From Trueperaceae bacterium (GTDB lineage: Bacteria > Deinococcota > Deinococci > Deinococcales > Trueperaceae): 64,000 bases of DNA. The position numbers and the translations under genes were made by a program. The stretch is taken from contig JAMLIB010000007.1 of NCBI GenBank assembly GCA_023954415.1, positions 62,001 to 126,000 of the forward strand, read 5' to 3'. This document shows, one piece after another, positions 38,961 through 47,136 of this stretch (the stretch's first letter is position 1; every line of letters begins with the position of its first letter). The notes below the pieces were generated by a model. It was not told the origin of the DNA and did not search any database. It saw nothing but the letters and a program-made list of their open reading frames with translations.

Positions 38961-40058
38961 ATGAGCGTCAGCATCACCATCGAGAACGCCGTTAAGCGCT
39001 ACGGCGATGCGGTGATCATCCCGGATCTCTCGCTGCGGATCCGCGAGGGGGAGTTCTTCACGCTGCTCGGGCCGAGCGGCTGTGGCAAGACGACCCTGCT
39101 AAGGATGATCGCGGGGTTCAACTCCATCGAGGGCGGCGACTTCTACTTCAACACCACCCGCATCAACGACCTCGACCCCGCCAGGCGGAACATCGGGATG
39201 GTGTTCCAGAACTACGCTATCTTCCCGCACATGACGGTGCGGGCCAACATCACCTTCGGGCTGCGGAACCGCAAGCTGCCGCCAGACGAGATCGCGGCGC
39301 GCACGGACGAGTTCCTCTCCCTGGTGCGCATCGCCGAGTACCAGGACCGCCTGCCAGAGCGCCTGTCCGGCGGCCAACAGCAGCGGGTCGCGCTCGCCAG
39401 GGCCTTGGCCATCCATCCCGACGTGCTCCTCATGGACGAGCCGCTCTCCAACCTCGACGCCAAGCTCCGCCTGGAGATGCGCGAGGCGATAAAGGAGATC
39501 CAGCGGAGCGTCGGCATCACGACCGTCTACGTCACGCACGACCAGGAGGAGGCCATGGCGGTCTCCGATCGCATCGCCGTGATGAACGGCGGGGTCATCA
39601 GGCAGATCGGCACTCCAAGGGCGCTCTACCAACGACCGGCCGACCTCTTCGTGGCCACCTTCATCGGCCACACCAACGTCCTGCGGGGCGAGCTCTATAG
39701 GAGCGGCCCCGAGGCCGGCGTCTCGGTCGCGGGCGCGCGCGTTCCGTTGACGACCCTCGCCGACGACGCGGGACCGCAGAGCGTGAAGGTCTCCATCCGG
39801 CCCGAGGAGTTCTACATCGCCGCGCCCGGCACCGGCGTCCTCCAGGGGACGGTCGAGCGCAGCGTGTTCCTGGGGCTCAACACGCACTACCACGTGCGGC
39901 TGCCTTCGGGCGAGTCGATCGAGATCGTCCAGGAGTCGGTCATGGAGGACCCGACCGAACGGGCGGGGGTCGTGTACCTTGGCATCAAGGCCGAGAAGAT
40001 CAACGTCTTCGACGAGTCGGGCGCCGCTTCGTTGATGGCCGCCGGTACGGCCGTATGA
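38961..40058 (+). CDS. Fbp/Afu/Pot-type ABC importer ATPase
   Basis: A 365-aa ATPase with Walker A GPSGCGKTT, Q-loop VFQNYAIFPHMTV, signature LSGGQQQRVALARAL, Walker B VLLMDEPLSNLD and switch His in VTHDQEEAM. A C-terminal TOBE-like regulatory domain (about 235-365) includes VSIRPEEF. It matches the importer whose permease is next door and lacks the C-terminal extension of DppD/OppD-type ATPases, so it is not expected to serve the five Dpp-type sets. It overlaps the permease gene by 4 bases. Confidence 0.93.
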   Translation: MSVSITIENAVKRYGDAVIIPDLSLRIREGEFFTLLGPSGCGKTTLLRMIAGFNSIEGGDFYFNTTRINDLDPARRNIGMVFQNYAIFPHMTVRANITFGLRNRKLPPDEIAARTDEFLSLVRIAEYQDRLPERLSGGQQQRVALARALAIHPDVLLMDEPLSNLDAKLRLEMREAIKEIQRSVGITTVYVTHDQEEAMAVSDRIAVMNGGVIRQIGTPRALYQRPADLFVATFIGHTNVLRGELYRSGPEAGVSVAGARVPLTTLADDAGPQSVKVSIRPEEFYIAAPGTGVLQGTVERSVFLGLNTHYHVRLPSGESIEIVQESVMEDPTERAGVVYLGIKAEKINVFDESGAASLMAAGTAV

Positions 40059-41710
40059 CCCGCTCGCCCAAGCGGCTGGAGCTGTGGCACCTCGTCAGCA
40101 TCGGCATCCTGGCCGTTTACGTGCTGTTCCTCGTCTACCCGCTCCTAGGGATGCTGAAGGACTCCGTGCTCGGCGCCGACGGCGCCTTCTCGCTGCGCTA
40201 CTTCCAGCGCTTCTTCAGCGAGCGCTACTACCTGAACACCGTGCTGAACAGCTTCAAGCTGTCCTTCGCCACGATGTGCTTCGCACTGCTCGTCGGCATC
40301 CCGCTCGCATATCTCTATAACTTCTACGTCATCAGGGGCCGCTCGATCGTCCAGGTGCTGATCGTCCTGAGCTCCATGTCCGCCCCGTTCGTCGGCGCCT
40401 ACGCCTGGATCCTGCTGCTCGGGCGCTCGGGTCTCATCACCCGCTTCCTGCGCAACTCCATCGGCATCGAGATCCCGACGATCTACGGCTTCAACGGGGT
40501 CGTCCTCGTCCTCACGCTGCAGCTGTACCCGTTGGTGTTCCTCTACGTCAGCGGGGCGCTGCGCAACGTGGACCGGTCATTGCTCGAGGCCTCGCAGAGC
40601 CTTGGCACCAGCAACCTGAAGCGCTTCTTTCGCATCGTGTTGCCGCTATGCATGACCTCGATCCTCGCGTCCGCCCTGCTCGTCTTCATGCGCGCGATGG
40701 CGGACTTCGGTACCCCCCTCGTCATCGGCGAGGGCTACCGGACCTTCCCGGTCGAGATCTACAAGCAGTACGTCGGCGAGACCTCGCAGAACTACAGCTT
40801 CGCCGCCGCCATCAGCGTGGTGGCCATCGCCATCACCGCCATCGTCTTCCTCCTGCAGAAGCTCGCCGCCAACCGCTTCAGCTTCAAGATGAACGCGATG
40901 AACCGCATCGAGCCGAAGCGGGCCAAGCCCCTCGCGTCGGTGCTGATCCACGCCTTCACCTACTTGGTCGTGACGGTGAGCATGCTCCCCCAGGCCTACC
41001 TGGCCTACAGCTCCTTCCGCAAGACGAACGTCTTCGGCAACTTCGTGGCCGGCTACTCGTTCGACAGCTACCGCGAGGCGTGGCGCTACGTGAGCAAGGC
41101 GTTGCCGACCACGCTGCTCATCGGCGGGCTGAGCCTCGTGGTGGTCGTCCTGATGTCCATCCTCATCGCCTACATGGTCGTCAGGCGCCGCAGCGTCCTC
41201 AACAACACCATCGACACGATGTCGATGCTCCCCTACATCATCCCCGGCTCCGTTGTCGGGATCGCCCTCGCGCTCGCCTTCAGCTCCCGCCCGCTGGTCC
41301 TGACCGGGACGGTGCTGATCATGGTGGTCGCCATGTGCATCCGCCGGAGCCCGTACACGATCAGGAGCAGCGTCGCGATCCTCCAGCAGATCCCGGTCGC
41401 CACGGAGGAGGCGGCCATCAGCCTGGGCGCGTCCAAGCTCAAGACGTTCTTCCGCATAACCACGCCCATGATGGCCAACGGCATCATCGCCGGCGCCATC
41501 CTGAGCTGGGTCACCATCCTGACGGAGCTGTCGGCCTCGATCATGCTCTACAGCGCCAAGACGCAGACCCTCACGCTGACCATCTACGTCCTCGTCAGCC
41601 GCGGCGTCGACGGCCCCGCCTCGGCGGTCGCGACCATCTTGATGCTGTTCACCGTGCTCTCTCTGGCGCTCTTCATGCTTTTCTCCAAGAACCGCGACCT
41701 GGCTTTGTGA
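40055..41710 (+). CDS. Fbp/Afu-type ABC importer permease (two fused modules)
   Basis: A 551-aa membrane protein with about twelve helices in two homologous halves. Each half has its own EAA loop: EASQSLGTSNLKRFFRIVLPLCM in the first and EEAAISLGASKLKTFFRITTPMM in the second. Fused permeases of this type are typical of ferric/hexose-phosphate/aminoethylphosphonate importers. ATG 40055 overlaps the ATPase stop. Forms the membrane part of the complex with the two preceding gene products. Confidence 0.92.
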   Translation: MTRSPKRLELWHLVSIGILAVYVLFLVYPLLGMLKDSVLGADGAFSLRYFQRFFSERYYLNTVLNSFKLSFATMCFALLVGIPLAYLYNFYVIRGRSIVQVLIVLSSMSAPFVGAYAWILLLGRSGLITRFLRNSIGIEIPTIYGFNGVVLVLTLQLYPLVFLYVSGALRNVDRSLLEASQSLGTSNLKRFFRIVLPLCMTSILASALLVFMRAMADFGTPLVIGEGYRTFPVEIYKQYVGETSQNYSFAAAISVVAIAITAIVFLLQKLAANRFSFKMNAMNRIEPKRAKPLASVLIHAFTYLVVTVSMLPQAYLAYSSFRKTNVFGNFVAGYSFDSYREAWRYVSKALPTTLLIGGLSLVVVVLMSILIAYMVVRRRSVLNNTIDTMSMLPYIIPGSVVGIALALAFSSRPLVLTGTVLIMVVAMCIRRSPYTIRSSVAILQQIPVATEEAAISLGASKLKTFFRITTPMMANGIIAGAILSWVTILTELSASIMLYSAKTQTLTLTIYVLVSRGVDGPASAVATILMLFTVLSLALFMLFSKNRDLAL

Positions 41711-41784
41711 CGAGTGGTCGCGTGACGAACGATCCGGCGACCACCTTAGACGTGAAGAACGGCAGGCCCTAGGAGGGGCCGATC

Positions 41785-42651
41785 ATGGGATATGTGTCTT
41801 GCACAGAGATGATGGAAGATGCCAAGCGCGGCGGCTACGCCGTCGGGCAGTTCAACCTCAACAACATGGAGTCGATACGCGCCTACCTGCTCGCCGCGCA
41901 GGAGCTGCGCTCCCCGGTCATCCTCGGGGTGTCGAGCGGGACCGCCAAGTACATGGGCGGTTACCGCACCATCGTCGGCACGGTGAAACCGTTCATCGAC
42001 TTCCTCGGTATCACCGTGCCCGTCGCCCTGCACGTCGATCACGGCAGCTACGACGAAGCGCTCGAGGCCATCGCGGCCGGCTTCAAGTCGGTCATGTTCG
42101 ACGGGTCGGCTCTGCCCATCGAGGAGAACCTGCGGCAGACGGCGCACCTCGTCGACGTCTGCCGTGAGGCGGGCGTGTCGCTCGAGTGCGAGGTCGGCGC
42201 CATCGGTGGGGAGGAGGACGGCGTCGCCGCGATGGGCGAGTGCGCCGATCCGGAGGAGTGCCGCCTGCTAGCCCAGCTCGGGGTGCAGATGTTGGCGGCC
42301 GGCATCGGGAACATCCACGGCAAGTACCCCGCCGACTGGCCCGGGCTGCGCTTCGACGTGCTCGAAGAGGTCGGCCGGGTCACGGGCGGGATCCCGCTCG
42401 TGCTCCACGGCGGATCGGAGATCCCGGACGCGATGGTCCGCCGCGCGATCGACCTCGGGGTCTGCAAGGTCAACGTCAACACCGAGTGCCAGCTCGCGTT
42501 CGCGGCCGCCGTCCGTCGCTACATCGAGGAAGGCAGGGACCTCAAGGGCAAAGGCTTCGCCACCAGGGCCCTGCTCGCCGACGGCCTCGAGGCGAGCAAG
42601 CGGGTCGCCATGATCAAGATGGAGCTCTTCGGCAGCGCCGGCAAAGCTTAG
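41785..42651 (+). CDS. class II ketose-bisphosphate aldolase
   Basis: A 288-aa zinc aldolase. ALHVDHGSYDE holds the catalytic Asp and a zinc His, ECEVGAIGGEEDG the second-shell Glu, GIGNIHGKYP the second zinc His, and LVLHGGSEIP the third; NVNTECQ is the phosphate-binding segment. Length and sequence fit the GatY/KbaY/FbaA group that cleaves fructose- or tagatose-1,6-bisphosphate to DHAP and glyceraldehyde-3-phosphate. AGGAGG lies 9 bases before the ATG. Downstream of kinase and importer in one operon. Confidence 0.92.
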   Translation: MGYVSCTEMMEDAKRGGYAVGQFNLNNMESIRAYLLAAQELRSPVILGVSSGTAKYMGGYRTIVGTVKPFIDFLGITVPVALHVDHGSYDEALEAIAAGFKSVMFDGSALPIEENLRQTAHLVDVCREAGVSLECEVGAIGGEEDGVAAMGECADPEECRLLAQLGVQMLAAGIGNIHGKYPADWPGLRFDVLEEVGRVTGGIPLVLHGGSEIPDAMVRRAIDLGVCKVNVNTECQLAFAAAVRRYIEEGRDLKGKGFATRALLADGLEASKRVAMIKMELFGSAGKA

Positions 42652-42711
42652 GATCGGGCGAGGGTCGTCGACCGCGGCCGAGCGTCAGGGCCGGCGGAGG
42701 TTAGGAGAGTA

Positions 42712-43527
42712 GTGGAACTGGCTGGCTTCCATGGCTCGGAGGCGTTGCGACTGCGTGTCCTCCAGAAGTACGACGGCCTCAGTCGGGCGGAGCGCAGCGT
42801 CGCCGATGTCGCCCTCGCGCGCGGCGCGAGCCTCATCGACTGCACCATCGCCGACCTGGCGAGGGAGAGCGGCGTGAGTGAGCCAACCGTCGTCCGCTTC
42901 TGCAACAGCATCGGCTTCCGCGGCATAAAGGAGTTGAAACGCGCGGCCGTCAGCGTCCCGACGCGAGCCGGTCCCGCGGGCGAGCGCGTCGAGCTGGACG
43001 AGGTCGACTCCGAGGAGAAGCTGATCTCGTTCGTCCTCGACCGCATGCAGGACGCCTTGCGGGAGACGTTCGAGACCTTCGACAGGGAGCGGTTGGCCGC
43101 CGCCCTCGACCTCCTGGAGGACGCCCGGTTCTTGCGGGTGGTGGGAACGGGGGGCTCGGCCATCGCCGCGCGGCACGCCCAGCACTACTTCAGGAGGCTC
43201 GGGATCCCGTGCGCCACCTTCTCCGTCTACGAGCCGGAGGAGGTCGCCATGGAGCGCTACGACCAAGGCGACGTCGTCCTCGCTTTCTCCATGTCCGGCA
43301 ACACGCCCCTGGTCGTCGACATCGTCGCCGATGCCAAGCGCAAGGGCGCGAGCGTCATCTGCGTCACCTCATGGGGCGAGAACCGCCTGCGCGAGCTCGC
43401 CGACGTCTCGCTGCAGACGCCGTTCTGCGGCGAGGGCGCCATCTACGGTCACCGCGCGCTGGAGCGCACGGCGCAGCTGGCGGCCGTCAACCTGCTGTAC
43501 GCGGGTCTGGCTTTGCGACGCAGCTAG
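42712..43527 (+). CDS. RpiR-family regulator with SIS domain
   Basis: A 271-aa regulator: an N-terminal RpiR-type HTH (RSVADVALARGASLIDCTIADLARESGVSEPTVVRFCNSIGFRGIKELKR) and a C-terminal SIS sugar-phosphate-binding domain (VVGTGGSAIAARHAQHYFRRLG, AFSMSGNTPLVVDIVADAKRKGASVICVTSWGENRL). RpiR proteins sense phosphosugars, so it likely responds to the substrate or intermediate of the kinase/aldolase pathway encoded just upstream. GTG start; AGGAGA lies 4 bases upstream, closer than ideal. Confidence 0.92.
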   Translation: MELAGFHGSEALRLRVLQKYDGLSRAERSVADVALARGASLIDCTIADLARESGVSEPTVVRFCNSIGFRGIKELKRAAVSVPTRAGPAGERVELDEVDSEEKLISFVLDRMQDALRETFETFDRERLAAALDLLEDARFLRVVGTGGSAIAARHAQHYFRRLGIPCATFSVYEPEEVAMERYDQGDVVLAFSMSGNTPLVVDIVADAKRKGASVICVTSWGENRLRELADVSLQTPFCGEGAIYGHRALERTAQLAAVNLLYAGLALRRS

Positions 43528-43639
43528 CCGGCGGCGCCGGCCGGTCGCCGAGCGGCGGTTCCGAGCCCCGGCCCGGCCCTCGTCTCTCCAGCCACCTAAC
43601 CGCGTCTTCGTCCTATGCTCCTTCCCGGGAGGCAGAACG

Positions 43640-45019
43640 ATGCGTAGACTCGCTTCACTACTGACTGCGCTGCTGCTGGCAGCGCTGCTCGTGGTCGCAT
43701 GCGGCGGCCCGTCCGCCCCGCCCGGCCCGCTGTTCGTCAACCCGACGTCCGGCTCGGACGCGGCCAAGGGCACGACCACCGAGCCACTCAAGACCCTAGG
43801 CCGTGCCTTCGAGCTCGTTAAGGAGGGCGGCGAGGTCTACCTGCAGGCCGGCACGTACCGAGACGAGGCGTGGCCGCTCGCGGTTCCGAAGGGCGTCACC
43901 CTCGGGTCGGTGACCGCCGGGGACGCCGTGCTCGTGAGCGCCGTGGCGGGCACGAAGACGGCCCTGACGTTCGCCTCCGGCGGGGCCGTGAAGGACCTGC
44001 GCATCCAGGACTTCGAGGTGGGCATCACCGCCAGCAGCGGGGAAGTGAGGCTGGTGGGTGTGACGTTCGTCGGGATCAAGGTCCAGGCGGTCTCGGCGGC
44101 CGGCGACAGCGAGGTCACCGTGCAGTCGTGCGTCTTCCAGAACCTGGCCTCGGCCGGCGCCGTCAGGGCGATCGAGGACGCCACCGTGACGCTGACCGGC
44201 GGCAGCGTGAGCGGAGGCAACATCGGCCTCTTCGCGTCGGAGACCGCGCGGCTCAGCGCCTCCAACCTGACCGTCGCGAACGCCAACTACTCCCTTTACG
44301 TCCCCGGCGGCGAACCGGAGGTGACGTTGTCGGACATGACCGTCACCGATACCGTTCGCAGCGCGGTCTACGTGCGTGACTCCACTGCCAAGGTGACCCT
44401 CGACAACGTCACCATCGACGGCGCCGGAGAGATGGGGGTGAGCGCCCAGGACTTCCTCGGCGAGCTGTGGCTGAACGGCGGCAAGGTCACGGGGGCGAGC
44501 TCCGGCCTACCGGCCGTGCAGATGGTCGGCGACGACGACCTCGAGGAGGGCGGAACCCTCTACATCCAGGGGACACGGATAGTCGACAACCTTGGCTTCG
44601 GGCTGCAGGTCAGCGGCTTCGGCAGGGTGGAGGTCCGGGGCGCCACCATCAGCGGCAACGCCGCGGAAGGCGTGTCCTTCTTCGAGCCTGCCTCGCTCCT
44701 GCTCAGGGGCACCACCATCCAGCTGAACGGCGGTCGCGGCGTCTACCTGCGGGGTTTCGGCACGGTGACGTCGATGGTGTCGATGGCCGACCTCGGCAAC
44801 AGCCTCGACCCCGGGCTCAACACGATCCGGGCGAACGGTCTGGCGGGCCTGTACGCCTTCGACTCCTCCATCGGCGCCGTCAGGGCCGCCGGCAACACCT
44901 GGAACGCGAACGTACAAGGCGCGTCGGCTGCCGGTCAGATGACTGCGGAGACCGTGCTGACCGGGCCGGTCGACGGCACCAACTTCCACAGCAACAACGC
45001 CGTCCAGTTCTGGTTCTGA
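43640..45019 (+). CDS. beta-helix lipoprotein (DUF1565/PbH1-type repeats)
   Basis: A 459-aa surface protein. The signal peptide ends in a lipobox (LLVVAC, Cys near residue 22). Residues about 30-75 (FVNPTSGSDAAKGTTTEPLKTLGRAFELVKEGGEVYLQAGTY) match the DUF1565 cap. The rest is a series of roughly 22-residue parallel beta-helix coils rich in V-T-x-S/G patterns. Such proteins often bind or cleave polysaccharides, but no catalytic residues are identifiable. ATG with CGGGAGG nearby. Not obviously linked to the operons on either side. Confidence 0.82.
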   Translation: MRRLASLLTALLLAALLVVACGGPSAPPGPLFVNPTSGSDAAKGTTTEPLKTLGRAFELVKEGGEVYLQAGTYRDEAWPLAVPKGVTLGSVTAGDAVLVSAVAGTKTALTFASGGAVKDLRIQDFEVGITASSGEVRLVGVTFVGIKVQAVSAAGDSEVTVQSCVFQNLASAGAVRAIEDATVTLTGGSVSGGNIGLFASETARLSASNLTVANANYSLYVPGGEPEVTLSDMTVTDTVRSAVYVRDSTAKVTLDNVTIDGAGEMGVSAQDFLGELWLNGGKVTGASSGLPAVQMVGDDDLEEGGTLYIQGTRIVDNLGFGLQVSGFGRVEVRGATISGNAAEGVSFFEPASLLLRGTTIQLNGGRGVYLRGFGTVTSMVSMADLGNSLDPGLNTIRANGLAGLYAFDSSIGAVRAAGNTWNANVQGASAAGQMTAETVLTGPVDGTNFHSNNAVQFWF

Positions 45020-45067
45020 GGGAGCCCGAAGGACGCGCGGCCCGGCCGGGGCGTCGACCGCGAGAAG

Positions 45068-45099
45068 CCGGGGGCCCGCGCTGTAATGCGGGCCCCCGG
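45068..45099. terminator. strong bidirectional terminator
   Basis: CCGGGGGCCCGC (45068-45079) and GCGGGCCCCCGG (45088-45099) form a perfect 12-bp stem with an 8-base loop between the beta-helix gene and the convergent M19 gene. Confidence 0.75.
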
Positions 45100-45157
45100 T
45101 GGGCAGCTGCCTGGAGCCGGGCCTACGCGGCCCCGGCCGGCACGCCGCCGGGCCGCC

Positions 45158-46204
45158 TTACCGCCAGACCGCGCCGAACACGCGCATGAAGTTGCCGCCC
45201 AGCACCTTCTGCGTGTCCTCGACGCTGAACCCGCGGCGCAGGAGCGAGGCCGTGAGGTTCGGCCAATCCGACCACTTCGAGAACCCCTTGGCGTGCTTCT
45301 GGTCCTCCGGGTAGCCGCCGAAGAAGCCCGGGAACGTCCGCTCGAAGTTGGCGCGGCTGACGCGCACGTAGTGGGTGTCGTACTGGAAGTTGTCCGTCCC
45401 GATCGCGGCGTGGTCGATCCCGACGCGCTCCACGACGTACTGGATGTGGTCGATGTAGTCGTCGACGGTGGGCCACTGCCTGCGCTCCTTCTCGACCATG
45501 ATGGAGTGCGGGCATAGGCCGATGACGCCGCCCGTGGCGGCGACCGTGTCGATCAGCTCGTCCGTCACGTTGCGCTTGTGCGGATTGAGCTTCTTGACCC
45601 CAGCGTGCGAGACGATCACGGGGGCCTTGGAGTGCTTGGCGGCCTCCAGGGCCGTGCGCTGGCCGACGTGCGACAGGTCGACGACCATGCCGAGGCGGTT
45701 CATCTCCTCGACGACCTTCTGGCCGACGCGCGTGAGGCCCGTGTCGTTCGGCTCCATGCAGCCGCAGCCGATGGCGTTGCGCTCGTTGTACGTGATCTGC
45801 GCGATCTTGATGCCGAGGTTGCTCAGCACCCAGAGGTTGCGCGTGTCCTCGCCGATGCACGCGAGCCCCTGGGTGGACATGACGATGCCGACCCGGCCGC
45901 TGCGCTTGGCCTCGTGGATGTCGTCGACGCTCCTGACGACCAGCGACTTCTCGGGGAAAGCCTCCGCGATGCCGTGCTCGTGGTACAGGTTCATCATCGC
46001 TTCTTGCATCGACTGCGGGTAGGCATCGGCCACGATGGAGTTGCAGAACGCCGTGACGCCGCTCGCGAGGATGTGGTCGAACATCAGGTCGTCGATACCG
46101 CCTTGCGGCGGGATCGGCGAGTACAGCTTGCAGAACAGGCCGTCGATGACGATGGAGTTGGCGTGTACGCCGTCTGGCGTGGTTGCGACCGTGCTGCTAC
46201 TCAT
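45158..46204 (-). CDS. M19 (membrane dipeptidase) homolog, copy A, lacking site-1 zinc ligands
   Basis: A 348-aa TIM-barrel protein of the renal dipeptidase family. VVDLSHVGQRT and VIVSHAG carry the two His of zinc site 2, and AIGTDNF keeps the catalytic Asp. The N-terminal HxD zinc pair of site 1 is replaced by Leu23 and Cys25 (VIDGLFCKL), and the bridging Glu by Gln112 (MSTQGL). The same replacements occur in copy B at 47137. No signal peptide, so it is cytoplasmic. Second gene after the FadR-type regulator, 24 bases apart. Confidence 0.87.
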   Translation of the reverse strand: MSSSTVATTPDGVHANSIVIDGLFCKLYSPIPPQGGIDDLMFDHILASGVTAFCNSIVADAYPQSMQEAMMNLYHEHGIAEAFPEKSLVVRSVDDIHEAKRSGRVGIVMSTQGLACIGEDTRNLWVLSNLGIKIAQITYNERNAIGCGCMEPNDTGLTRVGQKVVEEMNRLGMVVDLSHVGQRTALEAAKHSKAPVIVSHAGVKKLNPHKRNVTDELIDTVAATGGVIGLCPHSIMVEKERRQWPTVDDYIDHIQYVVERVGIDHAAIGTDNFQYDTHYVRVSRANFERTFPGFFGGYPEDQKHAKGFSKWSDWPNLTASLLRRGFSVEDTQKVLGGNFMRVFGAVWR

Positions 46205-46228
46205 ACTGCTCGTCTTCCTCCTAAGGTC

Positions 46229-46960
46229 TCATGCCGCCCCGTCGTTCTCGGCCTCGAGCTGCGCCAGGCGCTCGACGAGTCGGGCCTCGCCGTTCTCCAG
46301 GGTCTCGGCGATCGTCTGCCGCACCTTGGCAGGGTCGCGCTCGCGCAGCGCGTCGAGGAGGACCCGGTGGCGGGCGTCACTATGTCTGATGTTCTGCGGA
46401 GTGAACGGGATGCGCTGCCTGACCTCGAGCAGCACCTCGAACGTCACCTCCCACAGACGCGTCATGACGGGGTTGCCGGCGAGCTCGCTCAAGGTGCGAT
46501 GGAACTGCCGGTCGAGCTTCACGTGCCGCTGAATGTCGGTGTCCGGAGTGCTCTCCATGCTGAGGCACAAGGCCTCCAGCTCCGCGAGGTCGTCGTCTTC
46601 CAGGTTCGTCACGGCGAGCTCGCCCAGCTCGGTCTCGAGGAGGCGCCTGACCTGGTAGACGTGCCGGATCTCCAGCTCGCGCGCCAACATGTCGACGTAG
46701 AGCGCCTTGGTCAAAGCCGGCATGCTCATCTCGGCGCTCACGAACGAGCCTTCCTTGCGGCGCGTGACGAGCCCGAGCATCTCCAGGGCCTTGAGCGCCT
46801 CGCGGACCGAGGAGCGCCCGACCCCAAGTTGCTCGCTCAGGCCGTGCTCGGTCGGTAGGCGGTCGCCAGACTTGAGCGCGCCGGTGCTGATCAGGGCCAT
46901 GATCTGGTCGATCACGGTGTCTGAGACGCTCGACCTGTCTACTCGAGTGAAAACGGACAT
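46229..46960 (-). CDS. FadR-type GntR/FCD regulator
   Basis: A 243-aa regulator: winged helix IDQIMALISTGALKSGDRLPTEHGLSEQLGVGRSSVREALKALEMLGLVTRRKEGSFV, followed by a helical FCD domain with KLDRQFHRTLSELAGN and HSDARHRVLLDALRERD, which keep the Asp and His typical of metal-binding FCD sensors. It differs from the two FCD proteins at 26095 and 30401 in the recognition helix (GRSSVREAL versus SRSPLREAL). Divergent from the M19 copy B operon; the palindrome at 47065 in between is its likely operator. Confidence 0.9.
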   Translation of the reverse strand: MSVFTRVDRSSVSDTVIDQIMALISTGALKSGDRLPTEHGLSEQLGVGRSSVREALKALEMLGLVTRRKEGSFVSAEMSMPALTKALYVDMLARELEIRHVYQVRRLLETELGELAVTNLEDDDLAELEALCLSMESTPDTDIQRHVKLDRQFHRTLSELAGNPVMTRLWEVTFEVLLEVRQRIPFTPQNIRHSDARHRVLLDALRERDPAKVRQTIAETLENGEARLVERLAQLEAENDGAA

Positions 46961-47025
46961 TCCTCATTCTGCAGCAAGCTGCAGCCTCCTCTCTCGTCGC
47001 TGCGGTTACCGAGGACACTTCCGTA

Positions 47026-47079
47026 TTGACAACGCCTCGACGCCCCAATATTATCAGACCCACAGATTGTCTGACAATC
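47026..47079 (+). promoter_or_regulatory. strong promoter with overlapping operator for the M19 copy B operon
   Basis: TTGACA (47026-47031), exactly 17 bases, then TATTAT (47049-47054) is one of the best promoters in the window. The perfect 15-bp inverted repeat GATTGTCTGACAATC (47065-47079) covers the predicted start site, so a bound repressor would block initiation. It resembles the TTGTCGACAA sites but has a different centre. A separate inverted repeat CTGCAGC-AA-GCTGCAG lies at 46969-46984, next to the FadR start. Confidence 0.75.
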
Positions 47080-47136
47080 AGTCAATCAAGCGGACAGCCG
47101 ACCGTGAGCCGGCCTCCACGACGGGAGCTAGACGAC

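Noticed and set aside
38961-40058. ATPase at 38961 as the shared motor for the five Dpp-type importers
   Set aside because: It is coupled to its own fused permease, has a TOBE-like C-terminus and lacks the OppD/DppD-type C-terminal extension.
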